Below are positions 31,746-40,509 of a DNA stretch of 64,000 bases, piece after piece (the stretch's first letter is position 1; the number at the start of each line of letters is the position of its first letter). Origin of the DNA: Spiractinospora alimapuensis (GTDB taxonomy: Bacteria > Actinomycetota > Actinomycetes > Streptosporangiales > Streptosporangiaceae). The translations under genes were made by a program, and so were the position numbers. Under the pieces are notes generated by a model that saw only the letters and a list, made by a program, of their open reading frames with translations, searched no databases and was not told the origin of the DNA. Location of the stretch: assembly GCF_018437505.1 (NCBI RefSeq), contig NZ_CP072467.1, positions 4,302,010 to 4,366,009 of the forward strand, read 5' to 3'.

Positions 31746-32114
31746 GTGGTGCCCAGGATGGCGGATGAGAACACCAGTGACGGTGTCTCGGCCGGACAGC
31801 CGGCGACGGGCGAGAAGCCAGAGACCTCTGACGACGGGACGGCCACCAAGAGCCCGTGGTGGTTGACGGAGATCCCGTACATGTTGGTGCTGGCGACCGC
31901 CAGCGCCGGCATCGTCGTGGTCGCCGCCGCCTACTTCAAACGCGGCCCCGCCCTGATCGCCGGGGCGTTGCTGCTCGGAGCGGTTTTCCGTCTGTTCCTG
32001 AGCTCCGAGCGCGTGGGCATGCTGGGCGTGCGTGGGCGGTGGTTCGATGTCTTCACCCTGGTCGGGCTGGCCATGGCGTTGATCGTTCTTGCGTGGGTGG
32101 CCCCGCAGTTGTAA
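31746..32114 (+). CDS. DUF3017-family small membrane protein
   Basis: A 122-residue protein with an acidic N-terminus (ADENTSDGVSAGQPATGEKPE) and three hydrophobic segments: IPYMLVLATASAGIVVVAA, ALIAGALLLGAVFRLFL and FDVFTLVGLAMALIVLAWV. This matches the DUF3017 proteins that follow folD in actinobacteria. Here it is separated from folD by the IS element, the ArsR pair and the FHA gene. The start is uncertain: GTG 31746 and 31749 or ATG 31758 are all possible. Function unknown. Confidence 0.85.
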   Translation: MVPRMADENTSDGVSAGQPATGEKPETSDDGTATKSPWWLTEIPYMLVLATASAGIVVVAAAYFKRGPALIAGALLLGAVFRLFLSSERVGMLGVRGRWFDVFTLVGLAMALIVLAWVAPQL

Positions 32115-32300
32115 CACTGGCGACCCATTAAGCTTGATATCGAGATAATTAGTCAGCCACACCGAGAGACCGCTACTGGCACACGTCCGTCTGCTGGTGG
32201 CGCGGGCGAGTCCGCGCGGTGTCACGCGATGACCCCGGATTCGTCCGGTCTTTAGGAACCGGCGCAGCCGGTCGCGGACGAAGGGACAGCCACTTCCGCC

Positions 32301-33518
32301 ATGCCAAAGATCAAGGTAGCCAACCCGGTCGTCGAGCTCGACGGCGACGAGATGACCCGCATCATCTGGTCCTTCATCAAGGACCGGCTGATCCTCCCCT
32401 ACCTCGACGTTGACCTGAAGTACTACGACCTCAGCATCGAGGAGCGGGACCGCACCGACGACCAGATCACGGTCGACTCCGCCAACGCCATCAAGAAGTA
32501 CGGGGTCGGCGTCAAGTGCGCCACCATCACCCCGGACGAGGCGCGGGTCGAGGAGTTCGGCCTGAAGAAGATGTGGCGCTCGCCCAACGGCACCATCCGC
32601 AACATCCTCGGCGGTGTCGTGTTCCGTGAGCCGATCATCTGCCAGAACGTGCCCCGTCTGGTGCCTGGGTGGACCCAGCCGATCATCATCGGCCGCCACG
32701 CCCACGCCGACCAGTACAAGGCCAGTGACTTCAAGGTCCCCGGCCCGGGCAGCGTGACCATCACCTACACCCCGGAGGACGGGGGAGAGCCGGTCGAGCT
32801 GCACGTCGCCGACTTCCCCGAGGGCGGCGGTGTCGCGCTGGGGATGTACAACTACCGCAAGTCCATCGAGGACTTCGCGCGGGCCAGCCTGAACTACGGG
32901 CTCGACCGCGGGTACCCGGTGTACCTCTCGACGAAGAACACCATCCTCAAGGCCTACGACGGCATGTTCAAGGACGTCTTCGCCGAGATCTACGAGGCGG
33001 AGTTCAAGGACAAGTTCGAGGCCGCCGGACTCACCTACGAGCACCGCCTCATCGACGACATGGTCGCCGCCGCCCTGAAGTGGGAGGGCGGCTACGTCTG
33101 GGCGTGCAAGAACTACGACGGTGACGTCCAGTCCGACACCGTCGCGCAGGGCTTCGGATCCCTGGGCCTGATGACCTCGGTGCTGCGCACGGCCGACGGT
33201 CGTACCGTCGAGGCCGAGGCCGCGCACGGGACCGTGACCCGGCACTACCGCCAGCACCAGCAGGGCAAGCCGACCTCCACCAACCCCATCGCGTCCATCT
33301 TCGCCTGGACCCGGGGCCTGGAGCACCGCGGCAAGCTCGACAACACGCCCGAGGTCACCGGTTTCGCCACCGCCCTCGAGGACGTCGTCATCAAGACCGT
33401 CGAGGGCGGGCAGATGACCAAGGACCTCGCGCTGCTGGTCGGCTCCGACCAGGAGTGGCTCACCACCGAGGCCTTCCTCGCCGCGCTCGACGAGAACCTG
33501 CAGAAGCGGCTGGCCTGA
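32301..33518 (+). CDS. icd: NADP-dependent isocitrate dehydrogenase (homodimeric, eukaryote-like type)
   Basis: A 405-residue enzyme. The sequence [20 protein letters not shown] at the start, [29 protein letters not shown] (isocitrate phosphate loop with Ser/Asn/Arg), [11 protein letters not shown], and [12 protein letters not shown] (NADP site) mark subfamily II dimeric IDH rather than the 740-residue monomeric type common in some actinobacteria. It oxidises isocitrate to 2-oxoglutarate in the TCA cycle. The upstream 186 bp contains an unusual AT-rich pocket with TATCGAGATA (32138-32147), an inverted repeat that may be a promoter or operator. mdh follows after 363 bp. Confidence 0.97.
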   Translation: MPKIKVANPVVELDGDEMTRIIWSFIKDRLILPYLDVDLKYYDLSIEERDRTDDQITVDSANAIKKYGVGVKCATITPDEARVEEFGLKKMWRSPNGTIRNILGGVVFREPIICQNVPRLVPGWTQPIIIGRHAHADQYKASDFKVPGPGSVTITYTPEDGGEPVELHVADFPEGGGVALGMYNYRKSIEDFARASLNYGLDRGYPVYLSTKNTILKAYDGMFKDVFAEIYEAEFKDKFEAAGLTYEHRLIDDMVAAALKWEGGYVWACKNYDGDVQSDTVAQGFGSLGLMTSVLRTADGRTVEAEAAHGTVTRHYRQHQQGKPTSTNPIASIFAWTRGLEHRGKLDNTPEVTGFATALEDVVIKTVEGGQMTKDLALLVGSDQEWLTTEAFLAALDENLQKRLA

Positions 33519-33881
33519 CGCTGTCGGTCCCGGTCGGGCGCCTGCCCGCCGGGGCCACCAGCCCCACCCGTCCGGTCCCCGGCCCGGCGCCGCGCCACCG
33601 GTCGCCCCGCACCTGGGAGCGACCGGTGGCACCGCGCCCAACGGCCAAAACGGTGCCTGATAGCTTGAGGCGTGTCGGGCACCGCCGGACCGGTGGGAAC
33701 GGAGTCCCCGGACTCACGGCCCGCGCGGACCAGTACCGACCATCAGCGTCGGGACAGGTCGACGACGCGGGAAGCCACGGATGTGCCGTGCCCCACGGCG
33801 CAGGCCCACATCTCCGGGCGTCAGTCAGGAGAGCACGTCAATACGGGAATTTAGCCCGCAGGAAACTCGAAGGAGACTCCG
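33519..33881 (+). other. Intergenic region between icd and mdh
   Basis: A 363-bp gap without a credible gene. It contains the hairpin at 33595-33629. The last 25 bp hold AGGAAACTCGAAGGAGACTCC, with the GAAGGAG ribosome site of mdh. A promoter for mdh is expected between, but no consensus boxes were seen. Confidence 0.5.
33595..33629 (+). terminator. Hairpin terminator after icd
   Basis: Perfect 11-bp arms CCACCGGTCGC and GCGACCGGTGG around a 13-nt loop, 77 nt after the icd stop. Confidence 0.65.
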
Positions 33882-34838
33882 ATGGCTCGCACGGGCAAGG
33901 TCACCGTTGTGGGAGCCGGCTTCTACGGCTCGACCACGGCGCAGCGCCTCGCCGAGTACGACATCTTCGACGAGGTCGTACTCACCGACATCCTCGAGGG
34001 ACGGCCCGAGGGCCTCGCCCTGGACATGAATCAGTCGCGCCCCATCGAGGGGTACGAGACCAAGGTCACCGGGGCGACGACGACTCCGGAGGGCGAGGGC
34101 TACGAAGCCACTGCGGGCTCCGACATCGTGATCATCACGGCGGGTCTGCCCCGGAAGCCCGGCATGAGCCGGATGGACCTGCTCGAGGTCAACGCCAAGA
34201 TCGTGCGGGGCGTGGCGGAGAACGTCGCCAAGTTCTCGCCGAACGCGGTCATTCTCGTGGTGTCCAACCCATTGGACGAGATGACGGCCGTCGCCCAGAT
34301 CGCGTCCCAGTTCCCGAAGAACCAGGTGATCGGACAGGCCGGTGTCCTGGACACCGCCCGCTTCACCAACAACGTCGCCGAGGCCGCGAACGTTGAGGTC
34401 GCCCGGGTCAAGACCCTGACCCTCGGTTCCCACGGCGACACCATGGTGCCGGTGCCCTCACAGTCCTCGGTCGACGGCAAGCCGCTGACCGAGGTTCTGG
34501 ACGCCGCCACGGTGGACGAACTGGTGGACCGCACCCGCAACGGCGGTGCCGAGGTCGTCAAGCTGCTCAAGACGGGCTCCGCCTACTACGCCCCGTCCGC
34601 CGCCGTGGCCCGCATGGCCCGCGCGGTGCACGAGGACTCCGGCGAGGTCTTCCCCGTGTGCGCCTGGGTCGACGGCGAGTTCGGCATCTCCGGTGTCTAC
34701 CTCGGTGTCCAGGCCAAGCTCGGCGCCGGCGGCATCAAGGAGATCGTCGAGACGCCGCTGACGGACGAGGAACTCGCCGGCCTCAAGGAGGCCGCCGAGG
34801 CCGTCCGCGCCAAGCAGGCCGACGTGCAGAACCTCTGA
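33882..34838 (+). CDS. mdh: Malate dehydrogenase (lactate-dehydrogenase-like type)
   Basis: A 318-residue NAD-dependent dehydrogenase. The dinucleotide loop VTVVGAGFYGSTTAQRLAE opens the protein. GLPRKPGMSRMDLL carries the substrate arginines; Arg at the specificity position favours malate over lactate. The catalytic His184 lies in TLGSHGDTMVP. GAAGGAG is 6 nt before the ATG. It completes malate to oxaloacetate conversion. The LDH-like MDH class, with icd first and mdh second, differs from the mdh-icd order I recall in Streptomyces. Confidence 0.96.
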   Translation: MARTGKVTVVGAGFYGSTTAQRLAEYDIFDEVVLTDILEGRPEGLALDMNQSRPIEGYETKVTGATTTPEGEGYEATAGSDIVIITAGLPRKPGMSRMDLLEVNAKIVRGVAENVAKFSPNAVILVVSNPLDEMTAVAQIASQFPKNQVIGQAGVLDTARFTNNVAEAANVEVARVKTLTLGSHGDTMVPVPSQSSVDGKPLTEVLDAATVDELVDRTRNGGAEVVKLLKTGSAYYAPSAAVARMARAVHEDSGEVFPVCAWVDGEFGISGVYLGVQAKLGAGGIKEIVETPLTDEELAGLKEAAEAVRAKQADVQNL

Positions 34839-34855
34839 CCGTTCACGCCTCAACC

Positions 34856-34883
34856 GGCCCGCGTCCCCCGAGGGGCGCGGGCC
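34856..34883 (+). terminator. Hairpin terminator after mdh
   Basis: GGCCCGCG-T-CCCC pairs with GGGG-CGCGGGCC, with a one-base bulge and a short CGA loop, 18 nt after the stop. Confidence 0.8.
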
Positions 34884-35104
34884 GTCGTCGTTTCGGTCGT
34901 TGCTCCGCTCCGCCCCGCGCGACCGGCGTCGTCAGCGCGGCCGTAGCCCACTGTCGAGCAGGATCCGGGATTTGGTCGCGCTGCGCGCGGCTCAACATTC
35001 TTTGGTGGCTTTGGTTGTTCGTGGTGGTGGGGTGTTGGCTTGGTGGGGTGTTCCGGCCCGGGGGTGGGAGGGGGCTGGTGCCCCCGGGCCGGGGTTTGTG
35101 GGGG

Positions 35105-35521
35105 TTAGGTGGTGGTGAGTTTGGCGGTGATGGTGTGGTGGTCGTGGAATTTGAGTGCGCGCCACCAGTCGGCGTGTGCTTCGACGAGCCACAAGCCTTG
35201 GCCGTTTTCGGGGAGCCGGTCCTTGCTTTCGCGTGGTCGTTTGTAGGGCGGGTAGGGGGCTCCGTTGTCGGTGACGCTGAGGTAGAGGGTGGGGCCTTGG
35301 AATTCGGTGTGGACGGTGTAGGTTCCGCCGGGTTTCCCGCTGCGGGAGTGCTTGATCGCGTTCGTCGCGAACTCCGAAGCGATCAGGACCGCGCAGTCGT
35401 GGGTGTGTCCGTCCACGCCGTGCCGGGCGCATTGTTCGCTCACCCACGCCCGGGCCTCGGCGACGGTTTCCGCGACACCGTCCAGGACCTTCTGCGGGGT
35501 TGTGGGAGTGATGGGCCTCAC
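35105..35521 (-). CDS. HATPase-domain protein (anti-sigma-factor-like serine kinase)
   Basis: A 138-residue single-domain GHKL ATPase from GTG 35521, which follows AGGAGGAG at good spacing. The N-box LIASEFATNAIKHS binds ATP/Mg, VTDNGAPYPP is the G1 box, and GQGLWLVEAHAD is the G2 box. It has no sensor or dimerisation domain, as in RsbW-like kinases encoded beside XRE-DUF5753/DUF397 genes in actinomycetes. Its start overlaps the stop of the small Cys protein (GTGA), so the two are translationally coupled. Probable role: binding or phosphorylating an unidentified partner in the regulatory module. Confidence 0.88.
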   Translation of the reverse strand: MRPITPTTPQKVLDGVAETVAEARAWVSEQCARHGVDGHTHDCAVLIASEFATNAIKHSRSGKPGGTYTVHTEFQGPTLYLSVTDNGAPYPPYKRPRESKDRLPENGQGLWLVEAHADWWRALKFHDHHTITAKLTTT

Positions 35522-35709
35522 CGCGCTCCTCCTCCGATCACCCGCATGGGGCCAGTCGCGAGCACGGACGACACCGTCGACGGGTGCGTCAACGCCACTC
35601 CGCACGACCGGCAGCACGCCCAGGCCACCGACTCCATGACGTAGCGGCGGATCCGTGCGGGGCCACGACGCCGGAACCAGTTCCGGCCGTTAGGGTCAGA
35701 CATGTCCAT
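35518..35709 (-). CDS. Small basic Cys-containing protein, 63 aa, in HATPase operon
   Basis: ATG 35709 has AAGGA 6-7 nt upstream. The product begins MDMSDPNGRNWFRRRGPARI, carries SVAWACCRSCGVALT with a CCxxC cluster that could bind metal, and ends VIGGGAR. The stop overlaps the GTG of the HATPase gene by 4 bp. That overlap and the ribosome site are the main reasons to believe it is translated. I recognise no family by name. Confidence 0.65.
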   Translation of the reverse strand: MDMSDPNGRNWFRRRGPARIRRYVMESVAWACCRSCGVALTHPSTVSSVLATGPMRVIGGGAR

Positions 35710-35880
35710 CTGGGGTCCTTCCAGTTGGGCCACGCCCCCGGAGCTCGTAATGCTCGCGGGGGCCTTGGCTGTTGGTTCAGAGTCCCGCGTTGGGGTGCCG
35801 AAGGCCAGGTAATCCACAGATCTGTTCGTCTTTGTGCATTGCGGTGGCAGACGGTCTTGAGATGTGCTGAGTTGGTATTC

Positions 35881-36705
35881 ATGAACGACCGGCACTATCC
35901 GCCGTGGGAACGATTCGGCGAAGAGCTGCGCAAGCTGCGTACGGTCGCGGGCATGACGCAGACGCGGTTGGCGCAGCAGATCAACCTGTCGCAGTCGATG
36001 GTGGGGTTCATAGAACGAGGGGAGAGACCTCCGCAGCGCCAGCACGTAGAAGCGTTGGAGGAGGTATTCGCGACGGACGGCTCCTTGCTGCGGAAGTGGT
36101 CCCATATCAAGGAACGGGAAAACCTGCCTGACTGGTATAGGCAAGTCGTCGCCTCAGAGGAACGAGCGCGTGAGATCCGTATGTGGCATCCGACTCTCGT
36201 TCCGGGACTTCTCCAAACACCCGAGTACGCGAGTGTGGTGTTTCAGGCTGGCCGTCCACTGGACACCGATGACGAGATCGCCAAGGACGTTGCGGCTCGC
36301 GTGGCGCGCTTCGATCAGTTGACGAAACGGGGCGGCCCGCGCCTGTGGGCAGCCGTTGACGAAACGGTAATTCGGAGGTCCGTAGGTGACAGGAAAGTCA
36401 CACGATCCCAGCTTCTCCGGCTTATAGAGTTGGCTCGGGCGGGGACCGTGAGAATCCAGGTGGTGCCGACTGAGACACCGCACCATCCAGGGCTTGCGGG
36501 GCCGTTTCGGCTCGTCACCTTCGATGATCGTGAGGCCATGGTCTACGTCGAACATGCGGCCGGCGGGGAGCTGATAAGCGATGGCGTCGAAGTCCGCCGT
36601 CTTTCTGCCCTGTTCGGCGAGCTGCAAGCGTGGGCACTGACGCCCCGGGAATCTATTGGACTCATCGAGGAGGTCGCGAGTGCGATCCCAGTGGCACAAG
36701 AGTAG
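35881..36705 (+). CDS. XRE-family regulator with DUF5753 (Scr1/WhiJ-like)
   Basis: A 274-residue regulator. The N-terminal helix-turn-helix covers about residues 10-70 (LRKLRTVAGMTQTRLAQQINLSQS in part, then MVGFIERGERPPQ). The C-terminal DUF5753 domain has the typical IRMWHPTLVPGLLQTPEYA, DLRxxRQ-like ARVARFDQL, and GLAGPFRLVTFDDREAMVYVE. Proteins of this type act with DUF397 partners in actinobacterial development (WhiJ, BldB-related systems). It is divergent from the HATPase operon and overlaps the DUF397 gene by 26 bp. Confidence 0.93.
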   Translation: MNDRHYPPWERFGEELRKLRTVAGMTQTRLAQQINLSQSMVGFIERGERPPQRQHVEALEEVFATDGSLLRKWSHIKERENLPDWYRQVVASEERAREIRMWHPTLVPGLLQTPEYASVVFQAGRPLDTDDEIAKDVAARVARFDQLTKRGGPRLWAAVDETVIRRSVGDRKVTRSQLLRLIELARAGTVRIQVVPTETPHHPGLAGPFRLVTFDDREAMVYVEHAAGGELISDGVEVRRLSALFGELQAWALTPRESIGLIEEVASAIPVAQE

Positions 36706-36862
36706 TTATAGCGGGCCGAAAGGCGACTGCGTCGAGTGCCGTGGTGACACCCATCAGGTGCTAGTCCGCGACACTCAGCACCGCCACCTCGGCCACCTCA
36801 CCCTCCCGGCCACCGAGTGGCAGGCGTTCCTCCACGCCATTCGCAACAACGAGTTCGGCTAG
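36680..36862 (+). CDS. DUF397-domain protein, copy 1
   Basis: GTG 36680, with GGAGG 6 nt before, gives 60 residues: SQWHKSSYSGPKGDCVEC is the DUF397 signature, followed by VLVRDTQHRHLGHLTL and WQAFLHAI. It starts inside the end of the DUF5753 regulator gene, indicating coupling. DUF397 proteins work as small partners or antagonists of XRE-DUF5753 regulators in actinobacteria. Copy 2 lies 218 bp downstream and is close in sequence. Confidence 0.9.
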   Translation: MRSQWHKSSYSGPKGDCVECRGDTHQVLVRDTQHRHLGHLTLPATEWQAFLHAIRNNEFG

Positions 36863-37080
36863 TACCAAAGGCGCGCGGGTGCCCCCCGCGCGCCCTTGAC
36901 TCGTCGAGTTGAATAGTTCCCCTGGGACGCCGGGTCCCCCCTTCAGCACAGCGTACTTTTCGCGAACCCAATCCGCTCAGGGCCGTCCACAGGCCGTCTC
37001 GCCCCTCTGATGCCGGGTTTCCTGCCCCTCACCGCTGGGCATGCACGGGCCAGCCCACACCCCTTCCACGGGAGACCCCC

Positions 37081-37260
37081 ATGCACCAGTGGCACAAGTC
37101 CAGCTACAGCCAGGGAAGCGCCAACTGCGTCGAATGCCGTACCGAGACCGGCCAGGTCCTCATCCGGGACACCCAGCATCGCGACCTCCGCCACCTCACC
37201 CTCCCCGCCATCGAGTGGCAGGCCTTCCTCCACTCGGTGCGCGAGGACGAGCTCGACTAG
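37081..37260 (+). CDS. DUF397-domain protein, copy 2
   Basis: A 59-residue protein starting MHQWHKSSYSQGSANCVEC, with VLIRDTQHRDLRHLTLP and EWQAFLHSVREDELD. It resembles copy 1 along its whole length (RDTQHR, HLTLPA, EWQAFLH) and surely arose by duplication. The spacer before it has a weak GGGAGAC ribosome site. Two DUF397 copies behind a single regulator suggest alternative partners. Confidence 0.88.
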   Translation: MHQWHKSSYSQGSANCVECRTETGQVLIRDTQHRDLRHLTLPAIEWQAFLHSVREDELD

Positions 37261-37918
37261 CAGCCCGGGCGGGTCAAAGACTCAACCGCCACGCTCCGCG
37301 TGCCTCATTTCCTCGTGGCGACTTCGGTGGCGCGCCGTATCCACTTCAGGGCGTGGTGCCTGGCGTGGCGCAGGATCAGACGTGGGCGGTGCCGGTGAGT
37401 GTTCCGGGGAGGTCGTTGGGGCGGGATACACCTGTGCGTCGATGGTGGTGTAGCCGCGATGGCGAGCCCTCGACCGTGGATCCGACGCAGCTCGCCGGCG
37501 ACCGTGGTCTTTCCCGAGCCGGAGTTCCCCCGCAGCGTGATCAGCCGGGTTCCGGTGGTTCCCGTCCGTGGCATGCCGCGTAGCCTAGCCCGGCGCTCCC
37601 CGGACCGCGCGGGGTTGGGAACAAGGCAACCGCGTCTGGAGGGGGTCTTGACGAAGAACGTCTGTTCTATGCAGTCTCAGACGGACAGTCTGATTCGGGC
37701 GAGTGGTGGAGCCGCCGTCTCGTCCACGCAGGCGCCCCGCACCGTCCCCCGTCCCCCAGCCGCTTCATCCCCAGTCTCCAAGCACCCTGGGTGCCCGTGT
37801 GTCGACGCGGCTGTCCGCCGCTCGTGTCCTCGGTCGATTACCGCACTTCGTCGACCACAATGGACCGCTGGCGAGGCCCCTCGTGACCTGACCGGCGATG
37901 AGCAGAAGGAACGCGTGT
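37261..37918 (+). other. Intergenic region with a P-loop gene remnant
   Basis: A 658-bp gap between DUF397 copy 2 and the M14 peptidase gene. Apart from the remnant at 37458-37574 on the minus strand, I see no gene. TTGACG at 37648 followed by TATGCA at 37668 is a weak promoter-like pair with a short 14-bp spacer, and could drive the peptidase gene. Confidence 0.5.
37458..37574 (-). pseudogene. Truncated P-loop kinase/ATPase remnant
   Basis: From ATG 37574 the first 39 residues read MPRTGTTGTRLITLRGNSG and continue SGKTTVAGELRRIHGRGLAI: a complete strand-Walker A-helix unit of a small P-loop kinase. After that the frame loses all resemblance to the family (low-complexity His/Arg/Pro-rich) and runs to 37305. 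The usual length of such kinases is about 170 residues, so the gene was cut by a deletion near 37455. The first part is well conserved, which points to recent decay. Confidence 0.7.
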
Positions 37919-40363
37919 ATGGGAACCCGAATACGCCGACCGCGACCGGGGCGGACCGCCCAGACCGGTGTCGCGGCGGTCGGAGCACTGATCCTTGTCC
38001 TTCCCGCCGCCCCCGCGACCGCCGACCCCGTCGGCGAGCCACTCGACCTCGATGAGCCCGCCGTCGTGGAGATCCCCCTCGACGACCGGGACGACCTGGA
38101 CCGTCTGGTCGACCTCGGCGCCGACATCGCGCACGTCGAGGCCGACGGTGACGGCTACGTCGCCTCCACCGTCGTCTCCCCCTTCATCGAGGACACCCTC
38201 CTGGACGAAGGGTTCGAGTTCGGCGACGTGGTGTTCACCGAAGCCGATTCCGAGGCCCGGATCGCCGAACGCGAGGCGACCATCGCCGGGCACCGCCGGG
38301 AGAACCAGTCGTTCGGCGGCGAGGTCACCAGGCAGGGCGGCGAGGACGTCCTCCAGGTTCTGCGGGTCGACTACTTCGAGAGCGCCGACGGCAACTTCCT
38401 GTCCGTGGAGGCCAAGTCCAGCGCCGGACCCGATGAGGACTTCGAGCTGACGGTCCGTCGGGACGCGGGCCCGGGGACCGAGATCGGGGACGGGGGAGAG
38501 CAGTCCCTGTCCCGGTTCGTGGACGCCGGGGTCTATATGTACCACCGCGGCATGACCGAGGTGGAGGAACGCCCCGAGCGGGTCGAGATCGTCAGCCCGA
38601 ACGGCGGCACCGTCGAGGGCGAGGTCACCGAGTGGCTGCCGGACCCCGACGACCCCGGCGAGCCGCTGCCCTACACCGACTTCGTCACCTCCTACATGAC
38701 CCCCGCCGACATCGTCGAGCGGATCACCCAGTTGGCCGAGGAGTATCCGGACCTCGCCGAGGTCGTCGAACTGCCGAACCAGACCAACGGCTACCGACGC
38801 CACGCCCAGGCGGCACTCGGCGTGGAGCTCGTGGACGGCACCCCCGAGAACGCGGAACGGGGAATCGTGGTCGACTCTCAGGACTGGGGGCACGAAGGCG
38901 GCAACGACATCAGTGTGGAGCTCCTCGATCCCGGCGCCCCCGACGGTGAGCTCGCGGTGGACGTCGACGGCGACACCATCACCGTCGACCTCGCGACCGA
39001 CGGCGACGGGGAACTCACCAGCACCGCTGCCGAGGTCGTGACCGCACTCAACGACACCGCCGGTGAGCTGGTCGAGGCGTACACGTTCCGCGGGAACGAC
39101 GGCGAGGGCATCGCGAGGGCCGAGAGCGCGACCCTGAGCGACAACCTCAACGCCCCCGAGGACGAGGTCTCCCGCGACCCTCAGGACGTCCTGATGCTGC
39201 GCATCGGCAAGGAACGCGACGGGTCGAACATGGGGGTGCTGGCCTACTCCCAGGAGCACGCGCGGGAGTGGCAGACGCCCCTGGTGACGCTCGAGACCGC
39301 CGAGCGGCTCCTTCGCAACTACGGGGCACATCGCCGCACCACCGAGCTGGTGGACAACCTCGACATCTTCCTGGTACCGATGGTGAACCCCGACGGCGCC
39401 AACTACTCCTTCAACGACGCGAACATGCAGCGAAAGAACCTGGTCAACTTCTGCCCGGCCGATGGGCCGCGCGACCCCGTGGCGACCGAACAGGGCGTGT
39501 CGTGGGGTGTGGACATCAACCGCAACTACGGCGCCTACACCATGTGGGACGGCTACGCCGGGGGCTCCAGTGACTGCACCTCCGAGACGTTCTCCGGACC
39601 CGACGACGAGGGGCCGCTGTCCCAGCCGGAGAGCCGCAACATCGACTGGATCGCGGAGGAGCACGACAACATCCAGTACTCGATGAACATCCACTCCTGG
39701 GGCGACTACTTCATGTGGTCCCCCGGCGCCTACCAGCCCGAGGACCGGGAGCCCACACCGCGCCCGAGCCTGGCGGAGGAGTCCTACTTCTGGTCGGCGT
39801 CGGAGAGCATCCTCACCGCCATCAAGCAGCACCGTGGCACGGTGGTCACCCCGGCGCGCACCGGCCCGATCATCGACGTCCTGTACTCGGCGGCCGGGAA
39901 CTCCGGCGACCACCTGTGGTACCTGCACGACATCTACGCCTGGAACTTCGAGCTCGGCAGCGCCGGATTCCAACCGGAGTGGGAGGAGGCCCACGCCCAG
40001 GCGATGGAGTACTCCTACGGCCTGTACGACATGCTGGAGGTGGCGCGGGCCTACGACACCGACACCACCTGGCCGCGGTCCAACGTCGAGCCCGGCGGCG
40101 GCCGCTACGACGAACCGGTGGAGATCACGTTCGAGACCTCCGAGCCGGCGGCCGTGTACTACACGCTCGACGGGAGCCGTCCCACCTTCGAGTCCGACCG
40201 ACTGGAGCTCTCCGGGACGCGTGAGGGGCCGGAGTCGATCCTGATCGAGGAGACCACGACGGTCCACTGGTTCTCCGTCGACCTCGCGGGCAACATCGAA
40301 CGCAACTACGACCCCGACGGCAACGGTCGTAACTACCGTAAGGAGACCTTCACCATCCGCTGA
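37919..40363 (+). CDS. Secreted M14-family zinc carboxypeptidase with C-terminal beta domain
   Basis: ATG 37919, with AAGGA 8-9 nt before it, gives 814 residues and a clean signal peptide (MGTRIRRPRPGRTAQTGVAA, hydrophobic core, then APATADP). Zinc ligands are His447 and Glu450 (EHARE) and His592 (NIHSWG); the catalytic Glu678 lies in NFELGS. NRNYG supplies the substrate Asn-Arg. A 100-residue acidic insert (about 340-410) splits the N-terminal part of the domain. The final 95 residues (YYTLDGSRPTF and VDLAGN) form a chitobiase-type beta-sandwich. It should release C-terminal residues from peptides outside the cell. Confidence 0.93.
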   Translation: MGTRIRRPRPGRTAQTGVAAVGALILVLPAAPATADPVGEPLDLDEPAVVEIPLDDRDDLDRLVDLGADIAHVEADGDGYVASTVVSPFIEDTLLDEGFEFGDVVFTEADSEARIAEREATIAGHRRENQSFGGEVTRQGGEDVLQVLRVDYFESADGNFLSVEAKSSAGPDEDFELTVRRDAGPGTEIGDGGEQSLSRFVDAGVYMYHRGMTEVEERPERVEIVSPNGGTVEGEVTEWLPDPDDPGEPLPYTDFVTSYMTPADIVERITQLAEEYPDLAEVVELPNQTNGYRRHAQAALGVELVDGTPENAERGIVVDSQDWGHEGGNDISVELLDPGAPDGELAVDVDGDTITVDLATDGDGELTSTAAEVVTALNDTAGELVEAYTFRGNDGEGIARAESATLSDNLNAPEDEVSRDPQDVLMLRIGKERDGSNMGVLAYSQEHAREWQTPLVTLETAERLLRNYGAHRRTTELVDNLDIFLVPMVNPDGANYSFNDANMQRKNLVNFCPADGPRDPVATEQGVSWGVDINRNYGAYTMWDGYAGGSSDCTSETFSGPDDEGPLSQPESRNIDWIAEEHDNIQYSMNIHSWGDYFMWSPGAYQPEDREPTPRPSLAEESYFWSASESILTAIKQHRGTVVTPARTGPIIDVLYSAAGNSGDHLWYLHDIYAWNFELGSAGFQPEWEEAHAQAMEYSYGLYDMLEVARAYDTDTTWPRSNVEPGGGRYDEPVEITFETSEPAAVYYTLDGSRPTFESDRLELSGTREGPESILIEETTTVHWFSVDLAGNIERNYDPDGNGRNYRKETFTIR

Positions 40364-40446
40364 CGTCGTGCCGGTCCGCTCATCGCGTGCCGAGCGTCCG
40401 GCGCCCGGCACGGTGGCACGACCGGGGGGCACGGGGGCGGACACAG

Positions 40447-40482
40447 CGAAGGGGGCGGGGATCCGACTCCCCGCCCCCTTCG
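40447..40482. terminator. Bidirectional hairpin between M14 peptidase and LCP genes
   Basis: Perfect 14-bp arms CGAAGGGGGCGGGG and CCCCGCCCCCTTCG with an 8-nt loop, lying between two convergent genes. Confidence 0.85.
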
Positions 40483-40509
40483 ACGAATGCCTGACCTCCC
40501 GGACGGGAG

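Noticed and set aside
36761-37233. Minus-strand frames opposite the DUF397 genes
   Set aside because: They mirror both DUF397 copies, so their similarity to each other only reflects the duplication on the plus strand.
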